Source of the DNA: Mycobacterium sp. E740
Lineage (GTDB): Bacteria > Actinomycetota > Actinomycetes > Mycobacteriales > Mycobacteriaceae
Direction: 5' to 3'
NCBI RefSeq assembly: GCF_001672895.1
Contig: NZ_LZKP01000029.1
Span: forward strand, 1 to 44,867
Length of the DNA: 44,867 nucleotides
Made by a program: the position numbers and the translations under genes. Below the pieces are notes generated by a model. It saw only the letters and a program-made list of their open reading frames with translations. It was not told the origin of the DNA and did no database searches. Of this stretch, positions 17,766-26,972 are shown one piece after another; position 1 is the first letter of the stretch, and the number at the start of each line of letters is the position of its first letter.

Positions 17766-18803
17766 CTAGAACAGTTCCTTGGCCAGCAACTCCAGGGTCT
17801 TGTCGCGCGCGGGCGCGGTCGCCGGGTCAGTTCCGCGGCGGGCCGACGCCACCGGGTTGATCATGACCTCGTCGACACCGAACTGCTCAGCCAGCGCGCG
17901 CACCTGAGCGGCGGCCTCTGCCGGATCGCCGACGACCGCACGGCCGAACGCGGCTTCAGCGATCCGCTGAGCCTGCGGCGCCAGCTCCTGGCGTTCGGCG
18001 TCCTCGACCAGGTCCAACGGGCCCAGCGGCTGCCCGGTTCGCAACCGGGCCATCATCTGCAGATTCGGCAGGGCCAAAGCCGTTGCCTCATCCCGAGTTT
18101 CGGCAACCACCGCGTTGACCGTGAGAAAAGTCAGTGGCTCGGCGGCCAACTCACTCGGCCGGAACTGGGTACGGTACACGGCCAACGCCTCCGCGGTGCC
18201 CTGGCCCGAGAAGTGGTGGGCGAACACGTACGGCAGACCTTTCGCGGCCGCCAGATGCGCGGAGTACATCGACGAGCCCAACAGCCACAGCTTCGGTTCG
18301 GTCGCCGCGGCGGGTGTCGCCTTGAGGATGTAGCGCTGATTCGGGATCGGCACCCGGACACCGCGCGCGCTCATCAGCGCGACGACGTCGTCGAGATAGT
18401 CCGGGAAGGCCTCGATGTCCCGATCGTCGCGGCCGGCGGCGCCCCGCAACGCCATCGACGTCACGGGATCGGAACCGGGCGCCCGACCGATGCCCAGATC
18501 GATCCGTCCCGGGTGGGCGGCTTCCAGGAGCGCGAACTGTTCGGCCACGGCGAGCGGTGCATGGTTGGGCAGCATCACTCCGCCCGAGCCGAGCCGCAGC
18601 TGCTCCGTGTGCGCTGCCAGATGCGCGATGAGCACCGGCGGGCTGGTGGCCGCGACCGCGGGCATGTTGTGGTGTTCGGCGACCCAGTAGCGGGTGTAGC
18701 CGAGGCGGTCGGCGGTCTGTGCGAGTCGCGTGGATGCCGCAAGCGCATCGGCGGTCGACTGGTCGGCGCGCACCGGCACGAGATCGAGGACTGACAGGCG
18801 CAT
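17766..18803 (-). CDS. luciferase-like flavin monooxygenase (MsnO8/LLM class)
   Basis: 345-aa TIM-barrel flavin-dependent oxidoreductase. The N-terminus MRLSVLDLVPVRADQST and the segment RYWVAEHHNMPAVAATSPPVLIAHLA are typical of the MsnO8-like bacterial luciferase subfamily; GIGRAPGSDP is also conserved. Probably uses FMNH2; a link to F420 is suggested by the neighbouring deazaflavin protein but is inference. ATG 18803 was chosen because it begins exactly at the barrel's first strand; the open frame continues upstream through unrelated sequence. Next to udgB (same strand, 44 nt upstream stop), not clearly co-transcribed. Confidence 0.88.
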   Translation of the reverse strand: MRLSVLDLVPVRADQSTADALAASTRLAQTADRLGYTRYWVAEHHNMPAVAATSPPVLIAHLAAHTEQLRLGSGGVMLPNHAPLAVAEQFALLEAAHPGRIDLGIGRAPGSDPVTSMALRGAAGRDDRDIEAFPDYLDDVVALMSARGVRVPIPNQRYILKATPAAATEPKLWLLGSSMYSAHLAAAKGLPYVFAHHFSGQGTAEALAVYRTQFRPSELAAEPLTFLTVNAVVAETRDEATALALPNLQMMARLRTGQPLGPLDLVEDAERQELAPQAQRIAEAAFGRAVVGDPAEAAAQVRALAEQFGVDEVMINPVASARRGTDPATAPARDKTLELLAKELF

Positions 18804-18847
18804 GGCACTTACAACGCAACTGTCCGCGCAGTCGTTCCCGGTGGCGA

Positions 18848-19690
18848 CTATTCGACGGACGCTCGCGCCTTCGCCAACCGGAACACGTCGTCGAACATCT
18901 CGGCCGTGAGCTTGCCCGTGAACGTGTTCTGTTGGCTCGGGTGGTAGCAGCCGACCAACGTGACGGCACCCAACTCGGCGGTCGCGCCGTGGCCGAATTT
19001 CGGCGCGGGCGCCGGCACCGCCACTCCCCCGCTGCGCAGCATCTGCAGCGCAGCACGCCACGCGAACCCACCGAGGGCGACGATGACCCGCACGTGTGGC
19101 GCGGTCAGCCGCCACTCGGCGTCCAGCCACGGGGCGCATGTCGCGCGCTCGGCCGGTGTCGGCGCATTGGCCGGCGGGGCGCAGCGCACCGCGGCGGCCA
19201 CCCGGGTTGCGTTGAGCGCCAAGCCATCACCGGCATCCACGCAGACCGACTGGTTGGCGAGCCCGACCCGGTGCAGCGCGGCGTACAAGAAGTCACCGGA
19301 GCGGTCGCCGGTGAACACCCTGCCCGTCCGGTTCGCGCCGTGCGCCGCCGGCGCGAGACCGGCGATCAGCACCCGCGGCCGCTGCGAGCCCCAGCCCGGT
19401 GCCGGGCGGCCCCAGTACGGCTCGTCGGCGTAGGACTTGCGCTTGACGACGGCGACCTCCTCGCGCCACTCCACCAGACGCGGACAGGCCCGGCATACCG
19501 ACACCGCGGCGTCGAGCTCGGCAAGGGATTGCACCGCCGCCGCCATCGAGACCACCTGTGCAGCCGTCGAGGCGACCGCGGTGCGGGGGGTGGCGGGGTC
19601 GCCGGGCCAGCCCGAGCCGGGCGGTACCGGCGATCCGAACGGCTCACCCGTGCGCGGGTGGGGCAGCAGCTGCACGACACCACTGTGCAT
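18848..19690 (-). CDS. udgB: type-5 uracil-DNA glycosylase (UdgB, Rv1259 type)
   Basis: 280-aa iron-sulfur uracil/hypoxanthine/ethenocytosine DNA glycosylase. Four cysteines for the [4Fe-4S] cluster are visible: two in VCRACPRL, one in VRCAPP and one in ATCAPWL. Motif I is [19 protein letters not shown], lacking the catalytic Asp of family 1 as expected for family 5, and motif II is [13 protein letters not shown] 19690 gives [21 protein letters not shown], close to the Mtb protein of about 299 aa; the frame stays open far upstream but runs through the opposite MFS gene. Acts in repair of deaminated bases. Confidence 0.92.
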   Translation of the reverse strand: MHSGVVQLLPHPRTGEPFGSPVPPGSGWPGDPATPRTAVASTAAQVVSMAAAVQSLAELDAAVSVCRACPRLVEWREEVAVVKRKSYADEPYWGRPAPGWGSQRPRVLIAGLAPAAHGANRTGRVFTGDRSGDFLYAALHRVGLANQSVCVDAGDGLALNATRVAAAVRCAPPANAPTPAERATCAPWLDAEWRLTAPHVRVIVALGGFAWRAALQMLRSGGVAVPAPAPKFGHGATAELGAVTLVGCYHPSQQNTFTGKLTAEMFDDVFRLAKARASVE

Positions 19691-19729
19691 GGGAGTCCGA
19701 TTCGGCCGCCCGCCGACCCCGGCCGCTGC

Positions 19730-19735
19730 TACATT
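19730..19735 (+). promoter_or_regulatory. candidate -10 element of tap
   Basis: TACATT located 15 nt before the tap ATG. It would give a leader of about 8 nt, with no recognisable ribosome-binding site. Weak because no -35 is evident. Confidence 0.3.
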
Positions 19736-19750
19736 CTGCCGCGGTAACCC

Positions 19751-20980
19751 ATGACGGATAGCAGGCGCGGTCCCCTTCTGCTGATCCTGTTCGCCGCGCT
19801 GATGGCCGGCGCAGGCAACGGCATCACTCTGGTCGCCTTTCCGTGGCTGGTGTTGCAGCGCAACGGATCTGCCGTGGACGCTTCGATCGTCGCGATGGCG
19901 GGCACGTTGCCGTTGCTGATCGCCACGCTGATCGCGGGCGCCGCGGTCGACTATCTGGGCCGCCGGCGGGTGTCGATGATCTCCGACGCGTTGTCCGCCC
20001 TCTCGGTGGCGGCTGTGCCGGTACTGGCGCTGACATTCGGCGTGGACGCCGTCAACGTCGCGGTGCTCGCAGCGCTGGCTGCCCTGGGCGCCTTCTTCGA
20101 CCCGGCCGGGATGACCGCGCGCGAGACGATGCTGCCGGAGGCCGCGACCCGCGCCGGGTGGACGCTGGACCGCGCGAACAGCGTCTACGAGGCGGTGTTC
20201 AACCTCGCCTACATCGTGGGACCGGGCGTCGGCGGCCTGCTCATCGCGACACTGGGCGGCATCAACACGATGTGGGTGACCGCGTCGGCGTTCGGGCTGT
20301 CGATCATGGCGATCGCCGCGTTGCGGTTGGAGGGAGCAGGCAAGCCCGATGGCGAGGCCCTGCCCGACGGGGTGGTGGCCGGCATCGTCGAGGGTCTGCG
20401 CTTCGTGTGGCGCAACAAGGTGCTGCGCACGCTCGCTGTCGTCGATCTGGCGGCGACCGGACTGTACATGCCGATGGAGAGCGTGCTGTTCCCGAAGTAC
20501 TTCACCGACCGTGACGAACCCGCGCAACTCGGCTGGGTGCTGATGGCGTTGAGCGTCGGCGGTCTGGTGGGGGCGCTCGGCTACGCGGTGTCGTCGAAGT
20601 ACGTGAACCGACGCGTCACCATGCTGGCCGCGGTGCTAACGCTCGGGCTGGCGATGACGGTCATCGCCTTCCTGCCGCCACTACCGGTCATCCTCGTGCT
20701 GTCCGCGGTCGTCGGCCTGGTCTACGGGCCGATCGCGCCGATCTACAACTACGTCATGCAGACGCGGGCACCGCGCCATCTGCGCGGCCGGGTGGTCGGG
20801 GTGATGGGATCGCTGGCCTACGCCGCGGGGCCGCTCGGGCTGGTCGTGGCGGGTCCGCTGGCCGACGCGGCGGGACTGCACGCGACGTTCCTGGCGCTGG
20901 CGCTGCCGATGCTGCTGCTCGGAATCGTCGCGGTGTTCCTGTCCGCGCTGCACGAACTCGACCGCCCGCTAACGGTTTAA
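19751..20980 (+). CDS. tap: MFS multidrug efflux protein, Tap-like (Rv1258c type)
   Basis: 409-aa major facilitator with about 12 membrane segments, starting [36 protein letters not shown]. The loop 2-3 motif [13 protein letters not shown] matches the MFS motif A region. Mycobacterial Tap exports tetracycline and aminoglycosides at low level. Divergent from udgB with 60 nt between starts; TACATT (19730-19735) may be the -10, giving a short leader. I do not see the AT-rich upstream element of WhiB7 promoters. Its TAA shares TTAA with the stop codon of the convergent LuxR-type regulator. In Mtb this gene lies beside the FAD oxidase; here the regulator intervenes. Confidence 0.88.
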   Translation: MTDSRRGPLLLILFAALMAGAGNGITLVAFPWLVLQRNGSAVDASIVAMAGTLPLLIATLIAGAAVDYLGRRRVSMISDALSALSVAAVPVLALTFGVDAVNVAVLAALAALGAFFDPAGMTARETMLPEAATRAGWTLDRANSVYEAVFNLAYIVGPGVGGLLIATLGGINTMWVTASAFGLSIMAIAALRLEGAGKPDGEALPDGVVAGIVEGLRFVWRNKVLRTLAVVDLAATGLYMPMESVLFPKYFTDRDEPAQLGWVLMALSVGGLVGALGYAVSSKYVNRRVTMLAAVLTLGLAMTVIAFLPPLPVILVLSAVVGLVYGPIAPIYNYVMQTRAPRHLRGRVVGVMGSLAYAAGPLGLVVAGPLADAAGLHATFLALALPMLLLGIVAVFLSALHELDRPLTV

Positions 20981-23592
20981 CCTGTCGGGCCCCTCCTGGC
21001 GATCGCGGCGAGCTCCTCGCGGGAGCTCACCCCTACCCGTTGGCAGGCGCGATAGATGTGGCCTTCGACGCTGCGCACCGACATCACCAGCCGGTTGGCG
21101 ATCTCGCGGTTGGTCAGCCCGGCCACGACGAATTCGACGATCTCGCGCTGCCGACCGGTGAGCGGCTGGCTCGCCGGACTGCGCAGTGCGGGGGTGCAGA
21201 GCCCGCCGCAGGCGTCGCTGAGTTCTTTGGCGACCGCTGCGGCGTACAGTCCCCGCTTGCGCTGCTGATTGCCGGTGAAGGCGACCGCCGCCTGCGCAGC
21301 CGCGTCCGCAGCGGCGGCCCGGTCGCCGATCTCGCGGTAGTCGTCCGCAACCCGGAGCAGCTCCTCGCCGTCGTCGGCGCGCAGTGCTTCCGTATGTCGC
21401 GCAACGGCTTTGGCCAACGGGAGTCCGAGCTCATCGGCGAGATCCCGCACTCGTACGGCAGCCGATGAGTCACCCCACTGCGCGGCGGCCTGGAAGCAGG
21501 CCAGCTCGTGAGTCGGCTGATCGCGCTCCCGTGCCTGGGCGGCCGCCATGCGCACGGTCGTCACGGCGTCGGCCACGCATCCGTTGGCGGCCAGTGCCCA
21601 GCCGGTGGCGATGCTCAACGCGGTGTGCATGAACAGGTAGCCGGGCGGGACGCTGAGCCGTGCTTCGGCGATGGCGTCGTTGGCCGCTTCGGCTTCACCC
21701 AGCTTCGCGTGCGCCTCGGCCAGCGCGAAACACGTCGCCGGCCGCAAACCGGTTGTCACACCGTGGCGTTGGATACGGGCGCGGGTCTCGTGCAGCAACC
21801 GCGCGGCCTCGCGGACGTCGCCTCGCATGAGATCGGCGTGCGCCATCAGCGACGTCAAGTTGGCATAGGCGAGGCTGGGTATCTCGCCGGACGATTCGGC
21901 GAGGCGCTGCACCATCGCGACACACTCGCCGATGTGACCGGTCAACCGGCAGGCGCGGGCGTACACGCTGGCGAACCAGAAGCGCATGTGGGACGCCTGA
22001 AAGGACGTCATCGCGCGGTACAGCGCTGACTCCGCGATCGCGGTGAGTTCGTCGGCTCTGCCCAACGCACCCAGCGCCATCGTCAACGCAACCGACGCCA
22101 TCATCGCGTCGAAGTCGGTGAGCAACCCGGATTCCAGTGCGGCAGAGGCCTTTTGCACCGCCATCGCGCAACGTGCCGACGCCGCGTCGACACACGCCTC
22201 CGCGGTCGAGCGGGCGGCACGTTCAGCCGCGGACTCAGGGTTGGCCGCCAACCCGGCCAGCACGTCGGATGCGTCGTCGATCCGGCCCAGCATCCAGAGC
22301 AGGTTGACCGCCCTCATCGTGGACCATTGGTGCGCGTTCTGCTCGCCGTCGGTCACGATGGCGCGCAGCACCTCCTCGGCCTGCTCGCCGCGCCCGAGCA
22401 GAACCAGGTTCAATGCGCGCACCCCCGCCGCGCCCGGTGCGCCGACCGCGTCGGCGGCCGTCGCGAACCGGTCGGCGAGGTCGAGGTCCAACAGCGTCAT
22501 GGCGTGCTGCGCGGCCTGTAGACACAGGTGCGGGTCCGGCGCCAGGTCGGACTCGAGGGCGAGCAGGCCCCGGCGCACTGTCGCCTGCGGATCGGCGTCG
22601 TCATCTCGAGCGAGCCGTTCGGCCAGCCTGCCGCGTAGTTTCGACAGGTATATCTCCCCCGCGCTCGCGCGGCGCAGTTCGCCGAACAACGGGTGAGCCA
22701 GTCGGGCCACCAGGTGACCGCCGCTTCTCTCGACGGTCACCAGTCGCAGCTGCTCGGCAGCTTCCAGGCCGGCGCGGTCGCCCAGATCGCACAACGCGTC
22801 GACGGCAAGCGGTTCACACTGCGAGAGGGTGTCGACGACCAGCGCAACGTCAGGTGTCAGTTGGCGCAGTTGACGGCCCACCATGTCACTCATGTTCTGC
22901 GACACGGCGACGCCGCCGTCCCACATCCACACGCCCGCGGTCACCCGGATCCGGCCGGCCTCGATCTGATCTGCGACCAACTGGCGCAGGAACAGCGCGT
23001 TGCCACCGGTCAGCTTCCAGAACCGCTGCACGGTGCGCGCGTCGACCGGACCCCCGAGGGTCTCCTCGATCACCGTGCGGGTCGCGTCGACCGAGAGCGG
23101 GGCGAGGTCGAGACGGGCGAGCAACCCGTCCTTCCACAGTGCGGTGATCGCGTCCGGTTCGTCGGCGCCCGAGCGAAGGGTGACGAGGAGTCGAGACGCC
23201 CGGCTCTGCGCCAACTGATGCACGACGTGCGCCGACAACGGGTCGAGCAGGTGCGCATCGTCGATCGCCAGCACTGAGCGGCCCCGGCGTTGTTGCGCGA
23301 CAAGGGAACTGATGAGTTGCCGGACATTCGGCAGCGGGTCGGCGCTGCTGTCGTTGATCACCGTGGTGAACGCCCCGAGCGGAAGGGCGCGCGCCGACTC
23401 GGTGCCGACGATCCACGTCGTGCGTTCGCCCGCGTTCTCGGCGAGCCGCAGCACCTCACGCGCGAGCCGGGTCTTGCCCACCCCCGCGGCGCCGACGATG
23501 ACGACGCCGGACGTCGTGCCGCCCCCGCTGAGCGCGCGACGAATCATCGCCAGTTCGCCGTCACGTCCCGCCAGCGGATCCCCGCTGATCAC
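20977..23592 (-). CDS. large STAND-ATPase/LuxR-family transcriptional regulator
   Basis: 871-aa LAL-type regulator. An N-terminal AAA/NACHT-like domain has Walker A GAAGVGKT at 34-41 and Walker B VLAIDDAHLLD. A long all-helical TPR-like middle follows (Ala-rich repeats, about 330-780). The C-terminal LuxR helix-turn-helix reads LTGRQREIVEFVVAGLTNRE and onward to SVEGHIYRACQRVGVSSREE. Mycobacteria have several such proteins; ligands are mostly unknown. GTG 23592 (MISGDPLAGRDGEL) is chosen because a strong -10 TATATT lies 7 nt upstream; the frame extends upstream without an RBS. Divergent from the FAD-linked oxidase (73-nt spacer) and convergent with tap, so either could be a target. Confidence 0.88.
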   Translation of the reverse strand: MISGDPLAGRDGELAMIRRALSGGGTTSGVVIVGAAGVGKTRLAREVLRLAENAGERTTWIVGTESARALPLGAFTTVINDSSADPLPNVRQLISSLVAQQRRGRSVLAIDDAHLLDPLSAHVVHQLAQSRASRLLVTLRSGADEPDAITALWKDGLLARLDLAPLSVDATRTVIEETLGGPVDARTVQRFWKLTGGNALFLRQLVADQIEAGRIRVTAGVWMWDGGVAVSQNMSDMVGRQLRQLTPDVALVVDTLSQCEPLAVDALCDLGDRAGLEAAEQLRLVTVERSGGHLVARLAHPLFGELRRASAGEIYLSKLRGRLAERLARDDDADPQATVRRGLLALESDLAPDPHLCLQAAQHAMTLLDLDLADRFATAADAVGAPGAAGVRALNLVLLGRGEQAEEVLRAIVTDGEQNAHQWSTMRAVNLLWMLGRIDDASDVLAGLAANPESAAERAARSTAEACVDAASARCAMAVQKASAALESGLLTDFDAMMASVALTMALGALGRADELTAIAESALYRAMTSFQASHMRFWFASVYARACRLTGHIGECVAMVQRLAESSGEIPSLAYANLTSLMAHADLMRGDVREAARLLHETRARIQRHGVTTGLRPATCFALAEAHAKLGEAEAANDAIAEARLSVPPGYLFMHTALSIATGWALAANGCVADAVTTVRMAAAQARERDQPTHELACFQAAAQWGDSSAAVRVRDLADELGLPLAKAVARHTEALRADDGEELLRVADDYREIGDRAAAADAAAQAAVAFTGNQQRKRGLYAAAVAKELSDACGGLCTPALRSPASQPLTGRQREIVEFVVAGLTNREIANRLVMSVRSVEGHIYRACQRVGVSSREELAAIARRGPTG

Positions 23593-23599
23593 GGCGGAA

Positions 23600-23605
23600 A
23601 ATATA
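23600..23605 (-). promoter_or_regulatory. -10 element for leaderless LuxR-regulator mRNA
   Basis: Minus-strand TATATT, close to the ideal -10, with 7 nt to the GTG at 23592. Unusually AT-rich island (AAAATATAA) in this GC-rich region. Confidence 0.6.
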
Positions 23606-23653
23606 ACCCGCGGTGCCCACCCCTGCGCCAACTTCTGCAGGTCTGGGCCCATC

Positions 23654-23659
23654 TACGAT
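23654..23659 (+). promoter_or_regulatory. -10 element for leaderless FAD-oxidase mRNA
   Basis: TACGAT with 6 nt to the GTG at 23666. It lies back-to-back with the regulator promoter; the two -10 elements are 48 nt apart, so the -35 regions overlap. Confidence 0.5.
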
Positions 23660-23665
23660 TGACGG

Positions 23666-25030
23666 GTGGCTTCCACGCTCGCCGACCTCGCCGCCGAACT
23701 GCCCGAGGGTTCCGTCGTCACCGATTCCGACATCCTCGGTTCGTACCGGCACGACCGGACCTTCGACCCGGACGCGGGCACTCCGCTCGCCGTGGTCCGA
23801 CCGCGGACGACGCAGGACGTGCAGGCCGTGCTGCGCTGGGCCAGCGCGCACAAGGTTCCGGTGGTGCCACGCGGTATGGGTACCGGGTTGTCCGGTGGGG
23901 CGTCGGCGCTCGACGGCGCCCTCGTGCTGACCACCGAGAAGATGCGCGACATCACCGTCGACCCGGTGACCCGCACCGCCGTCGTGCAGCCGGGGCTGCT
24001 CAACTCGGAGGTCAAGAAGGCGGTTGCCGAGTTCGGCCTGTGGTACCCGCCGGACCCGTCGTCGTTCGAGATCTGCAGCATCGGTGGCAACGTCGCCACC
24101 AACGCCGGCGGACTGTGCTGCGTGAAATACGGTGTGACAACCGATTACGTGCTCGGACTGCAGGTCGTCCTCGCCGACGGCACGGCGGTGCGCCTCGGCG
24201 GCCCACGGCTCAAGGACGTCGCCGGCCTGCCGCTGACCAAGTTGTTCGTCGGCAGCGAGGGCACGCTCGGAGTCGTCACCGAAGCGACGTTGAAACTGCT
24301 GCCCGCGCAGTCGGCGGCGTGCACGGTGGTCGCGAGCTTCGACTCGGTGGAATCGGCCGCCATGGCCGTCGTCGCGATCACGGCGAAGATCCGGCCGTCG
24401 ATGCTCGAGTTCATGGACTCAGCGGCCATCAACGCCGTCGAGGACAAGTTGAAGATGGGCCTGGACCGCAGTGCCGCCGCGATGATGGTGGCCGCCTCCG
24501 ACGACCGCGGCCCCTCCGGCGCCGAGGACGCCCGCTTCATGGCCGAGGTGTTCGCCGAGCACGGCGCCAAAGAGGTGTTCGAGACGTCCGACCCCGACGA
24601 GGGCGAGGCGTTCGTCGCCGCCCGCCGGTTCTGCATTCCCGCCGTCGAGCTGAAGGGCTCGCTGCTGTTGGAGGACGTCGGAGTTCCGTTGCCCGCGTTG
24701 GCCAACCTCGTCGGCGGCGTCGCGAAGATCGCGATGAACCACGACCTGCTGATCTCGGTGATCGCGCACGCCGGCGACGGCAACACGCATCCGCTGATCG
24801 TCTACGATCCCGCCGACCCGGCGATGACCGAACGCGCTCACCGCGCGTTCGGCGAGATCATGGACCTGGCGGTGAGCCTCGGCGGCACGATCACCGGCGA
24901 GCACGGCGTCGGCCGACTGAAACGACCATGGCTGGCCGGCCAGATCGGACCTGAGGCGATGGAACTCAATCGGCGGATCAAGCAGGCGCTCGACCCGGAC
25001 AACATCCTGAACCCGGGCGCGGCGTTCTGA
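23666..25030 (+). CDS. FAD-linked oxidase, GlcD/D-lactate dehydrogenase-like (Rv1257c type)
   Basis: 454-aa flavoprotein of the FAD-binding PCMH family that oxidises 2-hydroxy acids such as glycolate or D-lactate. FAD-binding segments: VVPRGMGTGLSGGASALDG, SIGGNVATNAGGLCCVKYG and GSEGTLGVVTEATL. The C-terminal FAD-oxidase domain has HAGDGNTHP and TGEHGVGRLKRPWL, ending NPGAAF. No FeS subunit (GlcF) is next to it. The GTG start gives MASTLADLAAELPEG, the family N-terminus. A second, divergent paralogue is at 34757. Adjacent regulator transcribed away from a shared 73-nt spacer. Confidence 0.93.
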   Translation: MASTLADLAAELPEGSVVTDSDILGSYRHDRTFDPDAGTPLAVVRPRTTQDVQAVLRWASAHKVPVVPRGMGTGLSGGASALDGALVLTTEKMRDITVDPVTRTAVVQPGLLNSEVKKAVAEFGLWYPPDPSSFEICSIGGNVATNAGGLCCVKYGVTTDYVLGLQVVLADGTAVRLGGPRLKDVAGLPLTKLFVGSEGTLGVVTEATLKLLPAQSAACTVVASFDSVESAAMAVVAITAKIRPSMLEFMDSAAINAVEDKLKMGLDRSAAAMMVAASDDRGPSGAEDARFMAEVFAEHGAKEVFETSDPDEGEAFVAARRFCIPAVELKGSLLLEDVGVPLPALANLVGGVAKIAMNHDLLISVIAHAGDGNTHPLIVYDPADPAMTERAHRAFGEIMDLAVSLGGTITGEHGVGRLKRPWLAGQIGPEAMELNRRIKQALDPDNILNPGAAF

Positions 25031-25112
25031 CAGGTCCTCACCTCGAGACCGACGTAATGGCTGCAAATGGCCTCGACTCGCGACCAATCCGTCGGTTTCG
25101 AGGTCAATGCTA

Positions 25113-25142
25113 TTGACACGACCCTGCTATCTGTCGTACCAA
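25113..25142 (+). promoter_or_regulatory. cyp130-tetR promoter
   Basis: Perfect -35 TTGACA (25113-25118), 18-nt spacer and TACCAA (25137-25142) as an imperfect -10, followed by 6 nt and the ATG at 25149. A leaderless transcript is predicted. Confidence 0.55.
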
Positions 25143-25169
25143 TGAGACATGACAGCTACTCTGTCTCAT
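25142..25169. promoter_or_regulatory. TetR-type operator over the cyp130 start
   Basis: Perfect 8-bp inverted repeat ATGAGACA (25142-25149) / TGTCTCAT (25162-25169) with a 12-nt centre, overlapping the end of the -10, +1 and the first codons. Its position and symmetry suit repression by the TetR regulator encoded by the second gene of the operon. Confidence 0.6.
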
Positions 25170-26390
25170 AGCACGCCGGTCCGCTTCCAGCTCGCCGACG
25201 CCGACACCTGGGCCGACCCGTACCCGATGTACCAGGCGCTGCGCGACCATGATCCCGTCCACCACGTGGTGCCGCAGGACAAGCCGGATCACGACTACTT
25301 CGTGATGTCGCGCCACGCCGACATCTGGGCCGCCGCCCGGGACCACGAGACGTTCTCGTCGGCGCAGGGGCTGACGGTCAACTACGGCGAGCTCGAGCTG
25401 ATCGGCCTGGCCGACAACCCGCCGATGGTCATGCAGGATCCCCCGGTGCACACCGAGTTCCGCAAGCTGGTTTCGCGCGGCTTCACCCCGAGGCAGGTGG
25501 AGGCGGTCGAGCCCAAGGTGCGCGAGTACGTCGTCGAACGCATCGAACGCATCCGCGCGAACGGTGGCGGGGACATCGTCGCGGAGTTGTTCAAACCCCT
25601 GCCGTCGATGGTGGTCGCGCACTACCTCGGCGTGCCGGAGGCCGACCGCGACCAGTTCGACGGCTGGACCGACGCGATCGTCGCCGCCAACACCGCAGAC
25701 GGTGGCATCGGCGGCGCGCTGGAGACCCTCGGCGACAAACTGGGCGAGATGATGGCCTACTTCACCGCGCTGATCGAACGCCGCAGGGTGGAGCCGGAGG
25801 ACGACACGGTCTCGCACCTGGTGGCCGCGGGCGTCGGCGCAGACGGGGACATCGCCGGGGTGCTGTCGATCCTCGCGTTCACGTTCACCATGGTCACCGG
25901 CGGCAACGACACCACCACCGGCATGCTCGGTGGCTCGGTTCAACTGCTGCACGAGCGGCCCGACCAGCGCCGGCTGCTCACCGAAAACCCCGCTCTGATA
26001 CCGGATTCCGTCGACGAGTTCCTGCGCATGACGTCACCGGTGCAGGGGCTGGCCCGCACCGTCACCCGGGACGTGACGGTGGCGGACACCACGATCCCGG
26101 CCGGCAGACGGGTGTTGTTCCTCTACGGGTCGGCCAACCGCGACGAACGCCAGTTCGGGGACGACGCCGCGGAACTCGACGTGACCCGCAGACCGCGCAA
26201 CATCCTGACGTTCAGTCACGGCGCGCACCACTGCCTCGGCGCCGCGGCGGCGAGGATGCAGTCGCGTGTCGCGCTGACCGAACTGCTGACCCGAATCCCC
26301 GACTTCGAGGTGGATGAGGGCGGAATCGTCTGGGCCGGTGGCAGTTACGTGCGCCGGCCGCTGTCCGTGCCGTTCACGGTGATCCGCTGA
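25149..26390 (+). CDS. cyp130: cytochrome P450, CYP130 family (Rv1256c type)
   Basis: 413-aa soluble bacterial P450. The heme-thiolate loop is FSHGAHHCLG with Cys362. The I-helix oxygen-binding motif is GGNDTT at 251-256, with Gly-Gly before Asn-Asp as in CYP130. The K-helix ExxR is DEFLR. The N-terminus RFQLADADTWADPYPMYQALRDHDPVHH is the standard substrate-lid region. Mtb CYP130 (about 405 aa) binds azoles and N-demethylates aromatic amines in vitro; the physiological substrate is unknown. No ferredoxin gene is nearby. Stop overlaps the tetR start as TGATG. Confidence 0.93.
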   Translation: MTATLSHSTPVRFQLADADTWADPYPMYQALRDHDPVHHVVPQDKPDHDYFVMSRHADIWAAARDHETFSSAQGLTVNYGELELIGLADNPPMVMQDPPVHTEFRKLVSRGFTPRQVEAVEPKVREYVVERIERIRANGGGDIVAELFKPLPSMVVAHYLGVPEADRDQFDGWTDAIVAANTADGGIGGALETLGDKLGEMMAYFTALIERRRVEPEDDTVSHLVAAGVGADGDIAGVLSILAFTFTMVTGGNDTTTGMLGGSVQLLHERPDQRRLLTENPALIPDSVDEFLRMTSPVQGLARTVTRDVTVADTTIPAGRRVLFLYGSANRDERQFGDDAAELDVTRRPRNILTFSHGAHHCLGAAAARMQSRVALTELLTRIPDFEVDEGGIVWAGGSYVRRPLSVPFTVIR

Positions 26391-26971
26391 TGGCCGGCGA
26401 CTGGCTGGCCGCGCGCCGCACCGAGGTGGCCGCGGACCGCATCCTCGACGCGGCAGGCGAACTGTTCGCCCGCAAGGAGGCCGCGACCGTCGGCATGCAC
26501 GAAATCGCTTCGGCCGCAGGTTGTTCCCGCGCCACCCTCTATCGGTACTTCGAGAACCGCGACGCGTTGTACACCGCGTATGTGCACCGGGAGAGCTATC
26601 GGCTGTACAGCGAGATGACCGAACAGATCAACGCGCTGACCGACCCACGGGAACGGCTGATCGAGGGCATGCTGGCCTCGTTGCGCAATGTTCGCGAAAG
26701 CCCCGCTCTCGCATCGTGGTTCGCGACCACCCAGCGGCCGATCGGCGCGGAGATGGCCGAGGAGTCCGAGGTGATCAAGGCGCTCACCGAGGCATTCGTC
26801 ATCTCGCTGGGGCCCGACGACCCGGAGCTGGTGGCACACCGGGCGCGTTGGCTGGTGCGCGTGATGACCTCGCTGATGCTGTTTCCCGGTCACGACGAGG
26901 AGGACGAGCGGTCGATGCTCGAGGAGTTCGTCGTGCCGATCGTGCTGCCCAGCCGGCAGGCCACCGGTTAG
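26390..26971 (+). CDS. TetR-family repressor (Rv1255c type)
   Basis: 193 aa. The N-terminal helix-turn-helix spans ILDAAGELFARKEAATVGMHEIASAAGCSRATLYRYFENRDALYTAY, a classic TetR DNA-binding domain; the rest is the all-helical ligand/dimer domain. It is translationally coupled to cyp130 (TGATG), which suggests it autoregulates the operon through the inverted repeat at the cyp130 start. The ligand is probably a P450 substrate or related hydrophobic compound (inference). Its stop lies 1 nt from the stop of the convergent siderophore-interacting gene. Confidence 0.93.
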   Translation: MAGDWLAARRTEVAADRILDAAGELFARKEAATVGMHEIASAAGCSRATLYRYFENRDALYTAYVHRESYRLYSEMTEQINALTDPRERLIEGMLASLRNVRESPALASWFATTQRPIGAEMAEESEVIKALTEAFVISLGPDDPELVAHRARWLVRVMTSLMLFPGHDEEDERSMLEEFVVPIVLPSRQATG

Positions 26972-26972
26972 C

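Noticed and set aside
18804..19139. Upstream extension of the luciferase-like gene
   Set aside because: It reads another frame of udgB; the TIM barrel begins exactly at ATG 18803.
19691..20527. N-terminal extension of udgB over the tap gene
   Set aside because: The frame is open but reads the complement of the MFS gene as low-complexity sequence; UdgB homology starts near ATG 19690.
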